In this document: piece by piece, positions 7,931-18,328 of the stretch
How the letters are laid out: each line of letters opens with the position of its first letter
Numbering within the stretch: the stretch's first letter is position 1
NCBI GenBank assembly: GCA_036939975.1
Contig: JALLPB010000037.1
Span: forward strand, 1 to 29,761
DNA: 29,761 nt
From: Cyclostephanos tholiformis
Taxonomy: Eukaryota > Bacillariophyta > Thalassiosirophyceae > Thalassiosirales > Thalassiosiraceae
Direction of reading: 5' to 3'
Program-made: the position numbers and the translations under genes
The notes under the pieces: model-generated
The model's input: only the letters and a program-made list of their open reading frames with translations
Told to the model about the DNA's origin: nothing
Databases searched by the model: none

Positions 7931-9887
7931 ATGCAGCAGCACTCCAGCACGATGAATAGCCTCTCTTCAATCCAGCGGCATTCCACCTCCACCGGCGTGG
8001 ACGACTCGTTCTACGGCACCCTTGATCTCGGTCACGCGACCCAAATCAACGACGACCTCGTCCGGGCCATACGCGACGAGGTCGTCAACATCGATGGACG
8101 CCTCCGTGTGGTCTCCGACAGCGTAAGGAACGAGGAGCGATCCCTCGGGCAGCTCGTGAGGGACTGCGATCACGCGCGTGCCGAGATGTCCGCCCATCGT
8201 CGTGACGCTGCCGAGGTCCTCGATTCCGAGAACATGACTCAGGAGCTGCGTGCGGGGTTCAGGGCTCAGTTCGCGTCGGAGGTGGCCCCGCACGTAGTGA
8301 GTCCCGCGTCCTCCGTCCTGGGGCATCATCATCACGACCACCGGGGCGATGATGTCGCATACGATGTCGATGATAGCGGATCGCCCGGCGTTGCGACGAA
8401 GGCTAGGGCGTATTCCCACAGAGCCTACGTCGATCAGAAGCGCGTCGATGCCAAAGCCAAGGCCGTCTTTGTCCACTCCATACAGCAGGAGATCAAGAAC
8501 ACTCGGAACAAGATCAAGACCACCGACGACGAGTATGCGCTGTTCAATCAGGACGCGCGTCAGCTTGAAAGGGTCAAAACGGAGGGAGACCGACAGGTCG
8601 AGGCCAAGAGGCGAGAGTGCGAGGCGGAGAGTCAGAGGAATCGCGGTGTGAGAGAGGCCATTCAAGTCTCGAGGGCCAACTGCGGAGCGTTCGCGCAGCA
8701 AATTGCCGAGAAGGTGAGTAGCAGAGTGCGCGTAATGTTCTCGTGACTGCGTTTTAACTTGCCATTCCTCGTAACGATTGATTGCTCTTCCAAAAACACA
8801 TACGCAGGCGAGGGAACAAATTTCCGAGCGCAGCAGGTACGTCTCCAGGGAGAGAGCGTTGGAATCTCTGAACGAGGCGAGACAGCAAGAGTTGGCTCTG
8901 CTCGAGGCCGACGAGAAGAAGTTGGATGGAGAGTTGGCAGCCCTGTCGGGACAGCTGGATTTCTTGGTCAAACAGGCCGCCGATTTTGAGTCGGAGCAGA
9001 AGAAATCTGTCGATTTGAAGGTAGAGGCGGACAAAATTCAGCGCGATATCGATCAAACCGCTTCTATAAAGGAGGAAAAGGCTAAAGAGGCCGAGGCATC
9101 CAACGCCGACCTTCAATCTGCATCGGCAGCCCTCGAAGAAGCCATGAAGGTCATGGCAGAGTCCATCGCCGAAAAGCTTGCAAATGACAAGGCTGTGCTA
9201 GAAGTGCTCAACCCTGCCATATCAAGGAAAGCCAATGCCATCAAGGAAAAGGAGCAGCTTGCCAAGAAGGTAGTGGCGCTTCAGAAATCGGGAGAGCAGC
9301 TTCAAAGTAGCAACGAGGATGCTGCCACGCGTTCCCATGCGAGGGTCATCGAGAAATCCAACGAGTTGAATGCACAAAAGGCGGAGCTCGAAACAGCACT
9401 TGCAAACCTCGAAGAGATGCGGAAGCGCGATGCAACGGTAACCGCGACCCTTCTGAGTGAGAAGAAGGAGTATGAGGAATTTGCCACAAAGTTCGAGGCC
9501 GCAACGAATGCCGAAATCGCTCGTCTGGAGGTGCTAACGCGAGAAAGGTATGATGAACGTGAAAAAATGTTGGAGAAGCGCCATTCGAAGATTCGTCTTC
9601 TTGAGCAGGCGCAGAGAGAGGAAATAGACAATCTGAAGCAAGCTCTTACAGTTCTTCAGGAATTGAAGGACATCAATACGACGATCGAGGAAACGGCTCT
9701 CTTGGATGAAAAAGGAGAAATGAATTTAAGAGTGTTAGATACACTTCCTGATTGCGTGAAGCGTATTTTGGACATGGATCAAAACTACGGCAACGTCTGT
9801 CACGACTGCAACGAAAAGGACGATGCCGCGAGTGTGAACAATGAAGCTGGATCGCCAAAACCCCGCCGATCGCACCGTAAAGTGTAG
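7931..9887 (+). CDS. Large coiled-coil protein of unknown function
   Basis: Two exons, 7931-8713 and 8808-9887, joined in phase 0 (QIAEK|AREQIS) across a 94-base GTGAGT...CGCAG intron; 620 aa. Residues 1-45 are Ser/Thr-rich. A first helical segment runs ~45-120. A His/Asp-rich linker (HHHHDHRGDD) is at ~135-150. A long, almost continuous coiled coil rich in Glu, Lys, Ala and Gln then runs from ~165 to ~575. The protein has no tryptophan and ends in a Cys pair (VCHDC) and a basic tail (PKPRRSHRKV). The start at 7931 is the first ATG in frame; ATG 7952 is also possible. Such architecture suits a structural role in cytoskeleton, centrosome or cilium, but the sequence does not decide. It converges on LSM11. 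Confidence 0.82.
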
Positions 9888-10123
9888 GTTGATAAGCAGT
9901 GGACGGACGCAGCTGAGGTATTTTTGATTGACTCAGTGTTTGCTTGTTGGTTCCATCGATCGTTCTAAACTCTGCATTGAATGCCCGGAGAGACGGCACA
10001 ACGACAAATCAACATCTTGGTTGTGATAAAATGCATAGCTGAGCAATAAAATATACGCCATTTCAGTAAATTGTTTTACTGCGACCGTGAAGCTGATGAG
10101 GCCGAGATGAAAATTTACATTTT

Positions 10124-11341
10124 TCAGCTGTTCCTCTTTTGTACGTGTTGGCTTTCCCACCGTTTGATTGCATAGGAGAGTGAACCGGGTGTTCCAATAC
10201 TGTATGTTTGGTCTTGCTGTGCATCATGGTCTGCATTGGCGTACAGCGAGTGTGAGGGACTCAGATTCGTTCGTGGATGATTCGACCGTTCTGCCTCAGC
10301 TCTCCATACCATGACCACGTTGTCGCCTCGAATTAATAGCTGGTGGAAGTAGCGCTGTTTTACAGCTGGGCCCGGACCACCACTGCCATCTGGAGGATAA
10401 CATTTTCGTCTCTGCGCTTCGAGTTTGGCCTTGGATGGGGCCGGAGTTTCACCCAATATGTAGTCATCGTCGGTTTTGCTTGAAATTTCCACGGCCTCCG
10501 AGTGCCGTGAAATGCGCCCACTATAAACCTCTTCGACATCTTTCAATAACATGTTAAAGTGCTTATCAAAGGCGAACAAATAACCAGTCAATGTTCCACG
10601 AATGCAATCAACATATCGTACCATTACACGCGCCCGTTGTCGATTCGCAATAATGGAGTAGAGCAAGGATAACGGGCCTGAGTTCCTATTCTCGTATTGG
10701 GATGCGATTGATAGAAACATTGAGATCTTTTTCATCTTTTGCTCTCCGTCGTTATTGGGTTTTGATTCGCTACATATCTTCGAAGCAGAAATATTCCTAT
10801 GGATCGATAACGGATCTAATCGTTGTGGATCACATTCGGGCAGATCAACCCGAAACTTCGATATATTGTCCAGTCGTTTTGCGTTTTCTGCAATTGGCCC
10901 GGAGAAAATTGTTGGGTTTGCTGCCATCACTTCGCCTATCGGTGCATCCAATGCATAGATCGCATCAAATCTAGCAGATGTGAAATCCAAAACCTTGCTC
11001 CCGCGTCGACTCTCATCGATATAGTAATATGACTCTTCGTGCTTATTACAAGTTTGTTGAGCCTCGCTACTGGGAACAATCCCTTTCAACTGGCGTTGCA
11101 TCGATCGATGAGGCGGTGCTATCAATAGCATCACCTTATTCCCGTACTTCTTGGCCAACTTCGTCGCCAACTTCGTTTCGCCTTCGACCGTCCCTCCATA
11201 TTTGTTATAGATTATCTCGAAGTTCTTCTTCCATTTTTCCTGGTCGGCGACTGCATCAGGGGCTATGAGGCTGTAGTACGACTCTAGGCGGCGCCTAAGG
11301 GATGGACGACTCAAACTTACTGGTGGCGCTGAGCCGCTCAT
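10124..11341 (-). CDS. LSM11: LSM11, U7 snRNP-specific Sm-like protein
   Basis: Single exon, 405 aa. In animals LSM11 replaces SmD2 in the U7 snRNP and drives 3' end cleavage of replication-dependent histone pre-mRNAs in the nucleus. The C-terminal half has an Sm1 motif at ~222-272 (GPLSLLYSII, then IRGTLTGYLFAFDKHFNMLL and KDVEEVY). A long basic and acidic spacer follows at ~273-328, then Sm2 at ~329-347 (YFHQLLIRGDNVVMVWR). This split Sm fold with IRGDNVV is the LSM11 hallmark. Residues ~117-165 match the conserved LDFxSxxFDxxxAL...NP region upstream. The first ~75 residues (RRRLESYYSLIAPD to KLAKKYGNKV) form an extra helical module not known to me from animal LSM11. Start: first ATG of the frame. 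Confidence 0.85.
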   Translation of the reverse strand: MSGSAPPVSLSRPSLRRRLESYYSLIAPDAVADQEKWKKNFEIIYNKYGGTVEGETKLATKLAKKYGNKVMLLIAPPHRSMQRQLKGIVPSSEAQQTCNKHEESYYYIDESRRGSKVLDFTSARFDAIYALDAPIGEVMAANPTIFSGPIAENAKRLDNISKFRVDLPECDPQRLDPLSIHRNISASKICSESKPNNDGEQKMKKISMFLSIASQYENRNSGPLSLLYSIIANRQRARVMVRYVDCIRGTLTGYLFAFDKHFNMLLKDVEEVYSGRISRHSEAVEISSKTDDDYILGETPAPSKAKLEAQRRKCYPPDGSGGPGPAVKQRYFHQLLIRGDNVVMVWRAEAERSNHPRTNLSPSHSLYANADHDAQQDQTYSIGTPGSLSYAIKRWESQHVQKRNS

Positions 11342-11724
11342 CGTCCGTATTCAAGCTCTGTCCCGGTCCCTGATACAATGATGATTGATGATCTGTATGT
11401 CGGGGCAAACCTTAAATAAAGAAGTACGATAGAGAAGTAAGTATCGTATCTACTTCAGGCTGGTAGGTGGGAATTATTGGGAAAGTCCTGAGAGTGAAGA
11501 GGTTTGTTGGGGTTGGTAAAAAAATAAAAATACCATGTTTTGGTGTCCCTCAATCAATGGAGGTGAGAGATGGGAGGAATGACATCCGTTCATTCCCCTG
11601 ATAACTCATCACGCACAAGAGCTTAAGTATCCTCTCACTGGAATAAAATCTTAGCATTAAACTAAGGCAGTAAATGATTTGAAATGCACATTATAATTAC
11701 GCCATCTCAAATAATGGCATATAT
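11342..11724. other. Intergenic: LSM11 promoter and NOT2 3' UTR
   Basis: Both flanking genes are on the minus strand, so this gap holds the 3' end of the NOT2 transcript and the promoter of LSM11. It is AT-rich with no convincing ORF, RNA gene or repeat. Confidence 0.4.
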
Positions 11725-13134
11725 TCATGAACTCGGGAATTTCACCCGCACCTCATCCTCCGGCAAGAACCCTCCAGCAATATTTTGGTTCACATTGCCA
11801 TACATCCTCCTCTCCCATGTGTTGATATCAAAGTAGATAAACTGGCCACCAGAAGACAAACCGTTACCAGACACTAAACCAGTCTCTGATGGCGTTGCTC
11901 GCTTGAACCATAACTTCGACTCCGCGTGGTACCTCCATTCCCTCGTGTACAATTCCTGTGCCGCATAAGCTTGTAATACGTCTTTTGGAAGTGCATAGAA
12001 GATGTAAAAGAGCGTTTCCAATTGAAATTTTGACAAGTGACCCGTTTTCAGTGCTGGAGGTTGCATGTAATAACACATCGGCAGCTGAATAAGAGAGAAG
12101 GTAGATAAATCCAGTGTCAGGCATGATGAAAAATATTTCATAGGACGAAGCTCGGCACGACGGAGGACAGAGAAAAACTATCTTACCTGATAATGGGGAT
12201 CTTTTGTCGCTGGTTTATCCGCGAACGGTCCGCCAAACGTACTGTGAAGGACATCCGGCGAGTTCAAGTTAAGACCCAGTACTGTGAGATCTGATCCCAG
12301 TGCTAGCCTGTTTCGATCGGCATCTGTCATCCGAATCACAGAGAGTAGTCCGAGCAATCCATAGTCGCCGCCTATTGCGCCCCCTGACCCAGAATTTCCA
12401 GACGAGCCTACGGCAGCCGACGATAATCCTCCAATCCCTGATTGCGTTCCTGCAGACGTCGATCTCGGTTGGGATCCCTGTTGGATGCCAGAAGACAACG
12501 TGACGCCAGTGCTACCAATCAGCCCCGTGTAATCTAACTGATTAATCCCACCTGAGTCCAATATCCCCACACTACCTGTCGTCAACGATGCCGTATCTAG
12601 CGTTGAACCTCCTTCTGTTTGACCCCCAGCATCTCCTGAAGCGCCTAGTGCAGGAAAGTCCTCCGTTGTCATGTTAAAGTTGTTATTGGTGCCATTTGCA
12701 ATTCCACTGGACATGGCTAGTCGATACAGGTTTGATGATTTGTCCGCGGCGCTGATTCCCCCCTGCATCACTTGTTGCTGCAATAGCTGCTGCTGTTGTC
12801 TCAGTGCTGCTGCCAGGCCATTATCACTCCCAGCACTGACTGTTGACCCAGCCCCCGACGCAGCACCTCCACCCAGACTAGGAAAATCGTTCAAATCAAA
12901 GGACGGGTTTGCACTTCCGCTATCGTTTGTGAATCCGTTGCCAAATGAAGTACCAAAGCTGCTTCCTAATCCTTCCCCCCCTCCACCTACGGACGAGAAG
13001 AGGCCCATGCCTCCGACTACGGCCTGATTCGATCCAAGGTTTCCCAGGTTAAGGAAGCTAGATGCTACGTTAGAGTTGTTAACTCCAGCTGCAGAGTTGT
13101 TGGAACCTGTTGATGTCGTTGTTGCTCCATCCAT
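11725..13134 (-). CDS. NOT2: NOT2/CNOT2, CCR4-NOT complex subunit
   Basis: Exons 13134-12187 and 12084-11725, joined in phase 0 (DPHYQ|LPMCYYM) over a 102-base GTAAGA...TTCAG intron; 435 aa. NOT2 is a scaffold subunit of the CCR4-NOT deadenylase in cytoplasm and nucleus, pairing with NOT3/NOT5 through its NOT box. The N-terminal ~265 residues are Gly/Ser/Asn-rich, with a short Gln run and two DFPxLG motifs (NDFPSLGGG, EDFPALGAS), as in animal CNOT2. The NOT box starts at ALGSDLTVLGLNLNSPDVL and ends with FYIFYALPKDVLQAYAAQEL, REWRYH, LWFKRA and the terminal YFDINTWERR. ATG 13134 is chosen because it follows a likely 5' UTR acceptor (TTAACCAG) and the frame further upstream has no better ATG. 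Confidence 0.9.
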
Positions 13135-14226
13135 TTGTAACCTGGTTAAATAAAGTGAAATGGATGGGAGAAGACTGTCAGAAATGTCACGGTATAATCG
13201 CATCAGCATGGTGAATGAGTAAATTCTCGCTGACAAAGGCCAAGCAAAACAATCGCAACGTAAATTGGCCGTGCCCCCACTCGGTGAAAAAATGGCCTTG
13301 TAAAAACTTCCCAACAAAAAAGAAGGGGGGGGGGGGGGGATTACGATACTCGGGTGCACCGAAAAGTCATAAACAGCTACGCCCAGTTCATCGGCAAGGA
13401 AAGAGAACCCCTCGCTGCCCTCGCTGCTTACAGAGACATCGTTGGAAATTTTCAAAGCATTCTCGTCGGGGGTAATGTTCTCTGTAAAGAAAATAATTTC
13501 ACATGAACCTTATTTCTTCTTGGGCGCGTGTTCATATCATGCCCCCGGGACGCCATGAAAATCAGTCCGGCGCGGGTCAACTGAAATATTTATTTGATAA
13601 TTCGACAGAGCGGGATGTGAAAATGCGGGCGAATGTGCCCGAACAAACGCAATCCCCCCCTACAATGACCCCACACCGCCACGACCATCAACGACGACGC
13701 CGTCGCCACCGCCGCGATGGCACAATAATCGACCCCGAGGATTTATTTTTTCCACCTACATTTTTATTGCCCTTTCTCTCAGACAGACGCACACGCTCCT
13801 GAAGCACTAATGTTTTAATCCGCTGCTAATGTTGATACCCCCAAGAAAGGCTGGCTGCATTGATGACAGCAGACAACAGCTTCATCTCACGCGACGACAA
13901 CGACAGGGCGGGGAGAGGGGCAAATAAAATCGGGGCACCGATAAACAAATAGAGAGGACCAACAGGGTGAAAGATCTAAAATAGCAATATATCGTATCAT
14001 CGTACGCATATGTAGTATAGTACATTTTACACTCTAATAATTACTAATATGTTTTTGTGTTGAGTCTGGCCGTCCCAGAGTAAATACTACTACCATCGAA
14101 GGCCGTTGATCAAGACCACGAGGAGATAAAAAATACATACTTACGAATACATCATAGGACCTCGCCGGCACTGTCCCAGGCGGCTCCGCTTCATCTCATC
14201 TTACTTGATACCACGAGCACCGAAAG
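13135..14226. promoter_or_regulatory. Long divergent region between NOT2 and SEC61 alpha
   Basis: This 1.09-kb gap separates divergent starts. Immediately upstream of NOT2 lies a pyrimidine-rich acceptor-like TTTAACCAG on the minus strand, suggesting a 5' UTR intron with a donor further up, possibly GTAAGC near 13431. A 15-base G run is at 13325-13339. Plus-strand ORFs here, such as 13503-13802, are basic, repetitive and unsupported. No RNA gene was recognised. Confidence 0.45.
13325..13339 (+). repeat. G15 homopolymer
   Basis: An uninterrupted run of 15 G residues in the presumed 5' UTR or promoter of NOT2 (C-rich in the transcript). It is one of three long G runs within 1.2 kb. Confidence 0.95.
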
Positions 14227-16022
14227 ATGAGATTCCTCCACCTAATCCGACCGGTCATGTGCGTCCTGCCCGAGGTGGCAAGTCCTGATCGCAAGGTGAG
14301 GCATTATAAAATGGGGGAAAATAACTGTTGGGGGGGGGGGGCCATTTCCGCGGATGCGGCAACGGTGCGATCGATGACCTGGCCCGAGACACGATCGTAA
14401 TCTGAACATAAGCGTGTCCTGAGACAGGTGTGAATGGTACGGCATGGGCCGATGTTTTGCCTTTCGGTTTGTTTTCCTCTGTTGCACCCGAGAGGAGGAG
14501 GAAAGGGTGTGTGTGGGGGGGGGGGGGAGGGGGCGAATATAAAACGTGGTTGGGTCGGTACGGTGTGATGTCGCAAACATTATTTTCCGGCGAAGAACTC
14601 GAAGGAATATCTCGCTCTCCCAGTCTCATCCTCACCTCCCTTCCTAATTTTTTTCGACAACACGACAAAATTTCGCAGATCCCATTCCGCGAGAAGGTCC
14701 TCTGGACGACCATCACCCTCTTCATCTTTCTTGTCTGCTGCCAGATTCCCATCTATGGTGTCCAGTCCGCCAAGTCCTCTGACCCCTTCTATTGGATGCG
14801 CGTCATCCTGGCTTCGAATCGAGGAACGCTCATGGAGCTGGGAATTTCTCCCATTGTAACGTCCGGCCTTGTCATGCAGCTTCTCGCCGGCAGTCGCATT
14901 ATCGAGGTGAATTACAACGTCAAGGAGGACCGCGCTCTCTTCGCGGGAGCCCAGAAGCTTTTCGGTATACTGATCACCGTCGGGGAGGCGATTGCCTACG
15001 TTGTGAGCGGCATGTACGGCGACCTCTCCGCTATCGGGGCCGGCAATGCCCTCCTCATCATCGCACAGCTCTTCTGCGCGGGTCTCATCGTGCTCACCCT
15101 CGACGAGCTTTTGCAGAAGGGATACGGCCTCGGAAGCGGCATAAGTCTCTTCATCGCGACCAACATTTGCGAGAATATCGTCTGGAAGGCGTTCAGCCCC
15201 ACCACCATCAACACCGGACGTGGCACCGAGTTCGAGGGCGCTATTATCGCGCTGTTCCACCTTCTCATCACCCGCAACGACAAGATCAGAGCTATAAAGG
15301 AGGCCGTTTATCGCCAGAACCTTCCCAACCTCACCAACCTCGCCGCAACTGTATTCGTCTTCGTCGTGGTCATCTACTTCCAGGGTTGGAGGGTCGTCCT
15401 CCCCGTCAAATACCAAAAGTACCGCGGTCAGGAGGGGACCTACCCCATCAAGCTCTTTTACACATCGAACATGCCCATCATCCTCCAGACGGCGTTGGTC
15501 TCCAACCTGTACTTCGTCTCGCAGCTGTTGTACAACCGCGCACCCACCAACATCCTAGTTCGCATACTGGGCAAGTGGCAGGACAGCGACGGGGGACAGA
15601 GCATCCCCGTGGGTGGGATAGCATACTACATCTCGCCTCCCACGTCGTTCGCGGAGATCATCTACGACCCCTTTCACGCCGTTTTTTACCTGGTCTTCAT
15701 CCTTACGGCGTGTGCCCTCTTCTCCAAGACCTGGATCGAAGTCTCGGGGGCGAGCGCGCGCGACGTGGCCAAGCAGCTTCGGGACAACCAAATGGTGATG
15801 AAGGGTCATCGTGACTCGGCTCTTATCCACGTCCTTAACCGGTACATCCCCACGGCCGCCGCATTCGGCGGGATGTGCATCGGTGCCCTCACCGTCATCG
15901 CCGATTTCATGGGCGCGATCGGCACGGGAACTGGCATTCTGTTGAGTGTCACCATCATTTACCAGTTCTACGAGGCTTTCATGAAGGAACAGGCTGAGGA
16001 GATGGGGGCTTTTGGTTTCTAA
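14227..16022 (+). CDS. SEC61A: SEC61 alpha, ER protein-conducting channel
   Basis: Exon 1 is 14227-14295 (23 codons, [20 protein letters not shown] then DRK). Exon 2 is 14679-16022. They are joined in phase 0 over a 383-base GTGAGG...CGCAG intron, giving 470 aa, the usual SEC61 alpha length. It forms the pore of the ER translocon with SEC61 beta and gamma. Recognisable parts are [20 protein letters not shown] (TM1), the plug region, [20 protein letters not shown], the [20 protein letters not shown] segment, the [19 protein letters not shown] cytosolic loop and the [20 protein letters not shown] helix. About ten membrane segments are expected. The short first exon is easily missed, because the frame before 14679 is also open. 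The intron carries two long G runs. Codon use is strongly GC-rich, as expected for a highly expressed gene. Confidence 0.95.
14330..14341 (+). repeat. G12 homopolymer in the SEC61 intron
   Basis: Twelve consecutive G residues, 35 bases inside the intron from the SEC61 donor site. Confidence 0.95.
14515..14533 (+). repeat. G13-A-G5 tract in the SEC61 intron
   Basis: Thirteen G residues, one A, then further Gs, preceded by GTGTGTG. It lies in the middle of the 383-base intron and could fold as a G-quadruplex in DNA or in the pre-mRNA. Confidence 0.9.
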
Positions 16023-16779
16023 TCATCCACAGCTTGGGTGGTTTTACATAAGGGGGAGGGGAGGGTGTAGGTTGTTATTTTTACCCGCAAGGGTACCGCA
16101 GATTTTTTTCCCTCGGGGTGGATAAATCGTCGTGCATCTCATAGCACCGGTCGCGTCCCAATTAAGTAGCGTTGGAGGTGCTCAGGATCGGCCACGTCCA
16201 GGTGGGTCGGTGCATGGTTCGTCGTCGTATTAGTGTGTGTCACACCGGTAGTAAAGATTGCGTATGATAGGTTTATGACCGCGACATGACTTCCTTACCC
16301 TTCGAACGAATGGTAGATATTTCTTGATATCACTCGATCGACGATTAAATCAGTGGAAACATTGTTAGGGAAATCTTGTTTAGCACAACGCCGCCGCCGT
16401 CGGTTATGACATGCATGGACGAGGATTTGACTTTGAGGGTGAATATTTGTGGACTACCTACATCTTTAAGTTTAATCAATAAGTTAAAATAATCTTAATG
16501 AAGTCGTAATTGATTGCAATCAAAAGAAAATGCTGTAATATATATTCCAACCTCTCATCTTCGCACCATCAGATGATGTGAAAGTCCTTCATTCACCGAC
16601 ATCTTCTCACCCTGGGGTCATGGTGGTTATATATGCTGAGGTAGTGACATCGCTGCTTCCAATAAAAAGACAAGGAGAACTAATTGAGAAACTTTTATTG
16701 AGTTCAGGACTTGTTTAATTAAGCTAATATATTGTACACGCCGCCGCTAAGATGAGCCAAACTATGTTTAGTGTTGGCA
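16023..16779. other. Convergent 3' region, SEC61 alpha / MFS transporter
   Basis: This 757-base gap lies between two converging genes and holds both 3' UTRs. A minus-strand AATAAA lies at about 16692-16697, some 85 bases beyond the MFS stop, and is a plausible poly(A) signal. A plus-strand AATAAA is near 16661. No ORF or RNA gene is supported. Confidence 0.4.
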
Positions 16780-18328
16780 CTACATCAAGCACTCGTCATT
16801 TAAATAGTCCGGTTGGAGGGAAGACGTTTCACTTAATATCAAGACGTCTGATTCTTCTTGTCTTTGCCGAACTTTGGCTGACACGCACAGTCCAACTAAG
16901 GCTAAAATGGCAAAGAATGGACTGTGATGGGGCAGGATGTTATTGAGCCGAGTATGTATCCGTACATAAAATTGTGCTACTTATGAGCACATCAAATATT
17001 GAAAAGCGAACATACTCACTATATCACGCCTGCAGACACAGGACCATAGCCATTCACCAAAGCAGTTGCCAGAGCAGGACTGAACCCTGCAGAGATGCAC
17101 ATCCCCATGTTATAACCGATAGCAGCGGAAGTTAGTCTCACTTTTGGAGAAAAGTTCTCAGGCAGCCAAGCCCACAGCGGACCAGTAAAAAGAGAAAGCA
17201 TTACGCCAATCGACCATTGAGCAAGACACGCTTTCCACGGTACACCCCAAGAGATGATCCACAACATAATCGGTGCTATGACCCCAACGAGAACAGCTCC
17301 CACACCCATCATTGTGAGACGCCCATATTTATCTGACAATATTCCTGCCGCAACTCCTGTGAATAGAAAACCACAAATGTATGCTATCAGATTCACCCAA
17401 AAAGCCCCGGGCACCGGTGGATTAAGTAAGGTCTGCATGAAAACAGCCATCCAGACAAAGGTGATATAATACCCAGCACCTCCCAGCATCGGTGTCAAGA
17501 ATGAGCTTAATAAAGCTGCCCAATTTTTCCTTTTAAGAGCCTCAGTTATCGGTCGTTTTTGATGCAGTGAAGATGTCATTGATGCAATTATACCGTTAGC
17601 ATCTGCTTCTTCGTCATTGTCAAACTCCCCCTCGTTTGGATTGTGTTCTGCTCCATAAACATGAAGGACTATTGCGGCAGGAGCGACGAGTATTCCTGTC
17701 AAGAAAGCTACACGCCATCCCCATTCAAGAAGCTGTTCATCATTCAGGAGAGAACGCAGTAGGGCACCGACTAGATTCGCCAATATCGATCCACACCCAG
17801 CGGAAAGCTAAAGATGACGAAAAGGGGATAGTTGAGAAATTTAGAGGCCAATGCGCATCCTCAAAAACAAAACGAACTCACGCCAATCAAGGATCCATAG
17901 AAGCCCCAGTTCTCCTTCGGCTTCATCTCCAGGGTATAAACCACGCTCGATGGCAACTGCCCCCCCACGCTGAACCCTTGAAGACATCGGCAAAATGCCA
18001 ACAACACCGTGCTCCAGCCCCCTACCTGTTGATACGTTGGCAAGAATCCCATCGCCACGGTCGGTATAGTCATGAAGAGCATACTGAATACTAATGCCCG
18101 TTTCCTACCGTGCACGTCGCCGATGTGTCCCGTTATCAAGCCCCCCATGGGTCGCATGAGGAACGCGGCGCCGAAAATTAGGTAGCTGAACACAAGATTG
18201 TGCATGCCCTCCGGCGGGAAAAATACCTGGGATATGGTGTCGCTGAAATAGCCATAGATCCCGAAGTCGTACCATTCGAGGACGTTGCCGAGGATTCCGG
18301 ATATGGTTTGAAGGTTGTTGTTTGCCAT
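16780..18328 (-). CDS. MFS transporter, metabolite:H+ symporter (MHS, ProP-like) type
   Basis: Three exons: 18328-17882, 17807-17020 and 16921-16780. The introns are 74 bases (GTGAGT...TTTAG, phase 0) and 98 bases (GTGAGT...CACAG, phase 2), giving 458 aa. The N-terminus ISGILGNVLEWYDFGIYGYF is the signature of the proline/betaine/dicarboxylate symporter branch of MFS. Between TM2 and TM3 is GHIGDVHGRKRAL, and its counterpart in the second half is GILSDKYGRLTMM. Exon 3 adds the last membrane helix (PFFAILALVGLCVSAKVRQR) and an acidic tail ending NDECLM. Twelve membrane segments are expected. A small hydrophilic loop (EHNPNEGEFDNDEEADAN) lies near the middle. The substrate is probably an organic osmolyte or organic acid, but this is not resolved. 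The relatives I know best are bacterial. It starts 171 bases from the divergent NADAR gene. Confidence 0.88.

Noticed and set aside
7967..9034. 355-codon ORF antisense to the coiled-coil gene
   Set aside because: It spans the intron and both exons of a well-supported gene; its residues mirror the Glu/Lys/Ala codons of the sense strand.
9673..10160. Short minus-strand ORFs between the coiled-coil gene and LSM11
   Set aside because: They overlap the 3' end and UTR of the coiled-coil gene, have no recognisable content and no splice link to LSM11, whose own stop is clear at 10124.
13135..13455. N-terminal extension of NOT2
   Set aside because: The extension begins at a TTG, includes the translation of the poly-C tract and an acceptor-like TTAACCAG; it looks like 5' UTR intron sequence.
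13503..13802. 99-codon plus-strand ORF between NOT2 and SEC61
   Set aside because: Basic, His/Arg repeat translation of a GACGACG/CGCCGC-like tract, no splice partner and no homology recognised.
14580..15416. 278-codon ORF antisense to SEC61 alpha
   Set aside because: It lies fully opposite a conserved exon; the open frame follows from the strong GC-rich codon bias of the SEC61 strand and its product is biased and unrecognisable.
14792..15814. 340-codon ORF in another forward frame of SEC61 alpha
   Set aside because: Arg/His/Pro-rich shadow of the SEC61 frame with no domain content.
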